Assembly: GCA_043769295.1 (NCBI GenBank)
Contig: JAYVJL010000107.1
Span: 1 to 8,140, forward strand
Source of the DNA: Aalborgiella sp043769295
GTDB taxonomy: Bacteria > Pseudomonadota > Gammaproteobacteria > Burkholderiales > Burkholderiaceae_C
Direction: 5' to 3'
DNA length: 8,140 nucleotides
Shown here: one piece after another, positions 6,526-8,140 of the stretch
Numbering within the stretch: the stretch's first letter is position 1
Layout: each line of letters starts with the position of its first letter
The notes under the pieces: generated by a model
The model's input: only the letters and a program-made list of their open reading frames with translations
Told to the model about the DNA's origin: nothing
Databases searched by the model: none
Position numbers and translations under genes: made by a program

Positions 6526-6575
6526 AGCATTGCCTCACTGCCTGTCAAGCGCTGAAATTGATTGAAATGGTTCAT
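6522..6575 (-). CDS. 17-residue leader ORF coupled to the DUF302 gene
   Basis: A short ORF (MNHFNQFQRLTGSEAML) has a far better Shine-Dalgarno than most genes here: AAGGAG 6 nt before its ATG. Its TGA overlaps the DUF302 ATG in an ATGA arrangement, so ribosomes ending here could re-initiate on DUF302. The first 25 nt around its start nearly duplicate the start region of the frameshifted lipoprotein gene at 5829 (23 of 25 identical), so it may be the leftover 5' end of a related gene rather than an evolved leader peptide. No hydrophobic segment or metal motif; function unknown. Confidence 0.4.
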   Translation of the reverse strand: MNHFNQFQRLTGSEAML

Positions 6576-6589
6576 GAGAGACTCCTTGT
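6565..6589 (-). repeat. 25-nt leader repeat, copy 2 (SD plus start of 17-codon ORF)
   Basis: Partner of the copy at 5819-5843, same orientation, about 746 bp apart, 23 of 25 bases identical. Similarity falls away within a few bases on both sides, so the shared element is confined to the translation start region. Confidence 0.75.
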
Positions 6590-6690
6590 GAAAGCGATTG
6601 AAAAAAAGGATTTTTTGGCACTACACCCCTGCGCCGCCGCAGTGTCCAAAGCTCGGCCAGTGCATCATGTTCCCGGCCACAAGGCAGCAT

Positions 6691-6710
6691 TTGTGCGCTA
6701 ACACACACAA
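6691..6710. promoter_or_regulatory. Imperfect palindrome, possible operator upstream of the DUF302 operon
   Basis: Arms TTGTGCG and CACACAA (6 of 7 positions pair) flank a 6-bp centre. It lies in the 182-nt stretch between the 17-codon ORF and the hydrolase gene, where a promoter for the DUF302 group is expected, 116 nt ahead of the ORF's ATG. It does not resemble a CueR-type operator, and no convincing -35/-10 pair could be assigned around it. Nothing else in 6576-6757 is recognisable. Confidence 0.2.
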
Positions 6711-6757
6711 GCGAAAAAAATGCGTAAATTACTTTTAAACCGGAGAACCTTTACAAA

Positions 6758-7228
6758 TCATCGGACATGCCTGCTTTTTCTGGAAAACCATAGCCACAGC
6801 CCGGTCAAGCACAACGCGGCGTAATTCATCAGCATAAACAACGGTGTGTTCCAGGCCAGACCATCAAAACCACGCTCTGTAATGGGGTAAAGCACCGGTG
6901 AAGGGTAGTAGTCTGCCGAATGCGTGAACACGTCGATGACGATGTGCGACCACCAGCCCAGCAATGGAATCCATAGCGAGAGCCGCACTGCCAGCACAAA
7001 CAGCACAAACAGCGTAACTGCAGCGGCAATGATGGCGCTGTGCGCGACGCAGTGCAGGTGGTGCGACCAGAGCTCAACCATGGGCGGCAGTGCGGGCTCT
7101 TGACTCGGCAATGCGACGGCAAAGGTCTGCAGCGCCTCCAGAGAGCCATCGCCAAACGCCCACCATCCGGCGATTGGCAGCAGATGAAACAAGTATGGCA
7201 ACGTGGCCAGCACCACAGTCGCCATCAC
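6758..7228 (-). CDS. YdjM-like membrane metal-dependent hydrolase family protein, N-terminus displaced by frameshift
   Basis: The open frame gives 156 residues from a GTG at 7228 (or the adjacent ATG at 7225). It has hydrophobic segments at about 6-22, 64-80, 84-98 and 130-147 and a set of conserved His/Asp: H15, SHHLHC (55-60), H63, and SHIVIDVFTHSADYYPSP (94-111, with His95, Asp99, His103). This matches the family of inner-membrane 'metal-dependent hydrolases' related to YdjM/DUF457; enzymatic activity is predicted only. Relatives I remember begin MDIL-HAL; that beginning is present here at 7295 but in another frame (see the separate entry), and the bases just before 7228 still encode RWPISPRTV in this frame. 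So the gene is probably broken, mis-sequenced, or translated from an internal start. It sits between the Cu+-ATPase and the DUF302 group. Confidence 0.7.
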   Translation of the reverse strand: MMATVVLATLPYLFHLLPIAGWWAFGDGSLEALQTFAVALPSQEPALPPMVELWSHHLHCVAHSAIIAAAVTLFVLFVLAVRLSLWIPLLGWWSHIVIDVFTHSADYYPSPVLYPITERGFDGLAWNTPLFMLMNYAALCLTGLWLWFSRKSRHVR

Positions 7229-7295
7229 GGTGCGCGGGGAGATGGGCCAGCGCCACCCTTGCTCCGGCCCTTAAAGCGTGTTCAAGGATGTCCAT
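7229..7295 (-). pseudogene. Out-of-frame N-terminal end of the YdjM-like hydrolase gene
   Basis: ATG at 7295, 10 nt after the ATPase stop, encodes MDILEHALRAGA, the family's typical opening. This frame then runs into unrelated sequence. The hydrolase frame is one base ahead, is closed by a TAA at 7271-7273, and picks up as GWRWPISPRTV. The shift therefore lies between about 7240 and 7270. The join is shorter than in relatives as I recall them, so a small deletion that is not a multiple of three is more likely than a single inserted base. No strong Shine-Dalgarno precedes 7295. Confidence 0.55.
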
Positions 7296-7305
7296 GGCTG
7301 TTATG

Positions 7306-8140
7306 CTATTTTCTGTCTTGCTTGGGCGCGGCGCGTCTCAATCGCAGCGCATTGGTGATGACCGACACCGAGCTCAAGCTCATCGCCAGCGCCGCAATCA
7401 TCGGCGACAGCAGCCAGCCGGTGAAGGGGTACAGCACACCAGCGGCCAGCGGCACGCCCAGCGCGTTGTAGACAAAGGCAAAGCCAAGGTTCTGCTTCAT
7501 GTTGACAATGGTTTGCTGCGATATCTCGCGTGCCACCGCAATGCCGCGCAGGTCGCCTTTAACCAGCGTCACCTGCGCGCTGTTCATCGCCACGTCGGTG
7601 CCCGTGCCCATGGCCACACCCACATCTGCCTTGGCCAGCGCCGGCGCGTCGTTGATGCCGTCGCCGGCCATGGCCACGATGCGGCCTTCGCGCTGCAGCC
7701 GACTTACCATTTCCAGCTTGTCGGCGGGTTTGACCTCACCATAAACCTCGTCAATGCCCAGCGTTGCCGCCACCGCCTTCGCCGTTGTCAGGCCGTCACC
7801 AGTAGCCATGATCACGCGCAGGCCGGATGCCGTAAGCAGGGCCAATGCCTCCGCCGAGCTGGCCTTGATCGGATCGGACACTGCGAGCACGCCGGCCAAC
7901 CGGCCATCCACCGCGAGGAGCATGACACTCGCTCCTTCGGCGCGAAGTGCCTCGGCCGGTGCGGTGAGGGCATCAAACGGTACACCGAGCTGGGTCATCA
8001 ACGCCGTATTGCCCAGGGCCAACGCGCGACCGCCCACCGTACCGCGCACGCCGATGCCGGTACTCGACTCAAAGCCCTCGGCGCGCTCGAGCGCGAGCCC
8101 GCGCTCGCGGGCCGCGCGCACAATTGCATCGGCCAACGGA
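7306..8140 (-). CDS. copA: Cu+-transporting P1B-type ATPase, C-terminal part (5' end off window)
   Basis: The frame is open to the window edge and gives 277 residues. The first visible codons read PLADAIV, the end of the SEHPLA motif of heavy-metal ATPases, so the TTG at 8136 is an internal Leu and not a start. In order follow the nucleotide-binding GIGVRG element, the SDPIK hinge (87-91), TGDG (112-115), AGDGINDAPAL (157-167) and GTGTDVAMNSA. The two last membrane segments carry YN (223-224) and MSLSS (252-256), the residues that define Cu+/Ag+ selectivity (P1B-1 group). The DKTG phosphorylation site, CPC and N-terminal metal-binding domains lie outside. It would pump Cu+ from cytoplasm to periplasm, feeding the oxidase and Met-rich lipoprotein. 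The symbol rests on the P1B-1 signature; a silver-type paralogue cannot be excluded. Confidence 0.93.
   Translation of the reverse strand, partial: PLADAIVRAARERGLALERAEGFESSTGIGVRGTVGGRALALGNTALMTQLGVPFDALTAPAEALRAEGASVMLLAVDGRLAGVLAVSDPIKASSAEALALLTASGLRVIMATGDGLTTAKAVAATLGIDEVYGEVKPADKLEMVSRLQREGRIVAMAGDGINDAPALAKADVGVAMGTGTDVAMNSAQVTLVKGDLRGIAVAREISQQTIVNMKQNLGFAFVYNALGVPLAAGVLYPFTGWLLSPMIAALAMSLSSVSVITNALRLRRAAPKQDRK

Noticed and set aside
8134..8136. TTG as a start codon for the ATPase
   Set aside because: It encodes the Leu of the HPLA motif; the frame continues past the window edge, and essential upstream domains are absent.

Overview
The window (about 57% GC by eye) looks like a chromosomal or plasmid-borne segment of a Gram-negative proteobacterium. 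Codon choice and protein style suggest Betaproteobacteria, probably Burkholderiales; that placement is an inference, since no marker gene is present. Every supported gene lies on the minus strand, so the biological reading order runs from base 8140 down to base 1.

Region A (8140 to about 4900) is a copper-handling cluster. It opens with the C-terminal third of a Cu+-type P1B-ATPase. Next comes a YdjM-like membrane 'metal-dependent hydrolase' whose N-terminus is frameshifted. Then follow a 17-codon leader ORF, a DUF302 protein, a 67-residue Gly/Met/Trp-rich membrane-anchored protein, a frameshifted small lipoprotein gene, a Met-rich lipoprotein (about a quarter Met), a short remnant resembling a DUF5676 membrane protein, and a Tat-exported CueO-like multicopper oxidase with a Met-rich insertion. 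Read together, the ATPase would move Cu(I) out of the cytoplasm, while the Met-rich lipoprotein and the oxidase would bind and oxidise Cu(I) in the periplasm. DUF302 and the small anchored protein are accessories of unknown role.

Region B (about 3061 to 1) is a tightly packed five-gene run: a 4-TM protein of unknown family, a DUF6629 7-TM protein, a LemA-family lipoprotein, a YgcG-like TPM-domain protein with a Gly-rich tail, and a second soluble TPM-domain protein that runs off the window. Gene gaps are from a 4-nt overlap to about 27 nt, which suggests one transcript.

The most notable features are in region A: three disrupted genes within 2.3 kb, a 25-nt leader repeated in front of two genes (23/25 identical), and ATGA-type overlaps linking the 17-codon ORF, DUF302 and the 67-aa gene. 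No RNA genes, CRISPR arrays, insertion sequences or convincing terminators were seen.
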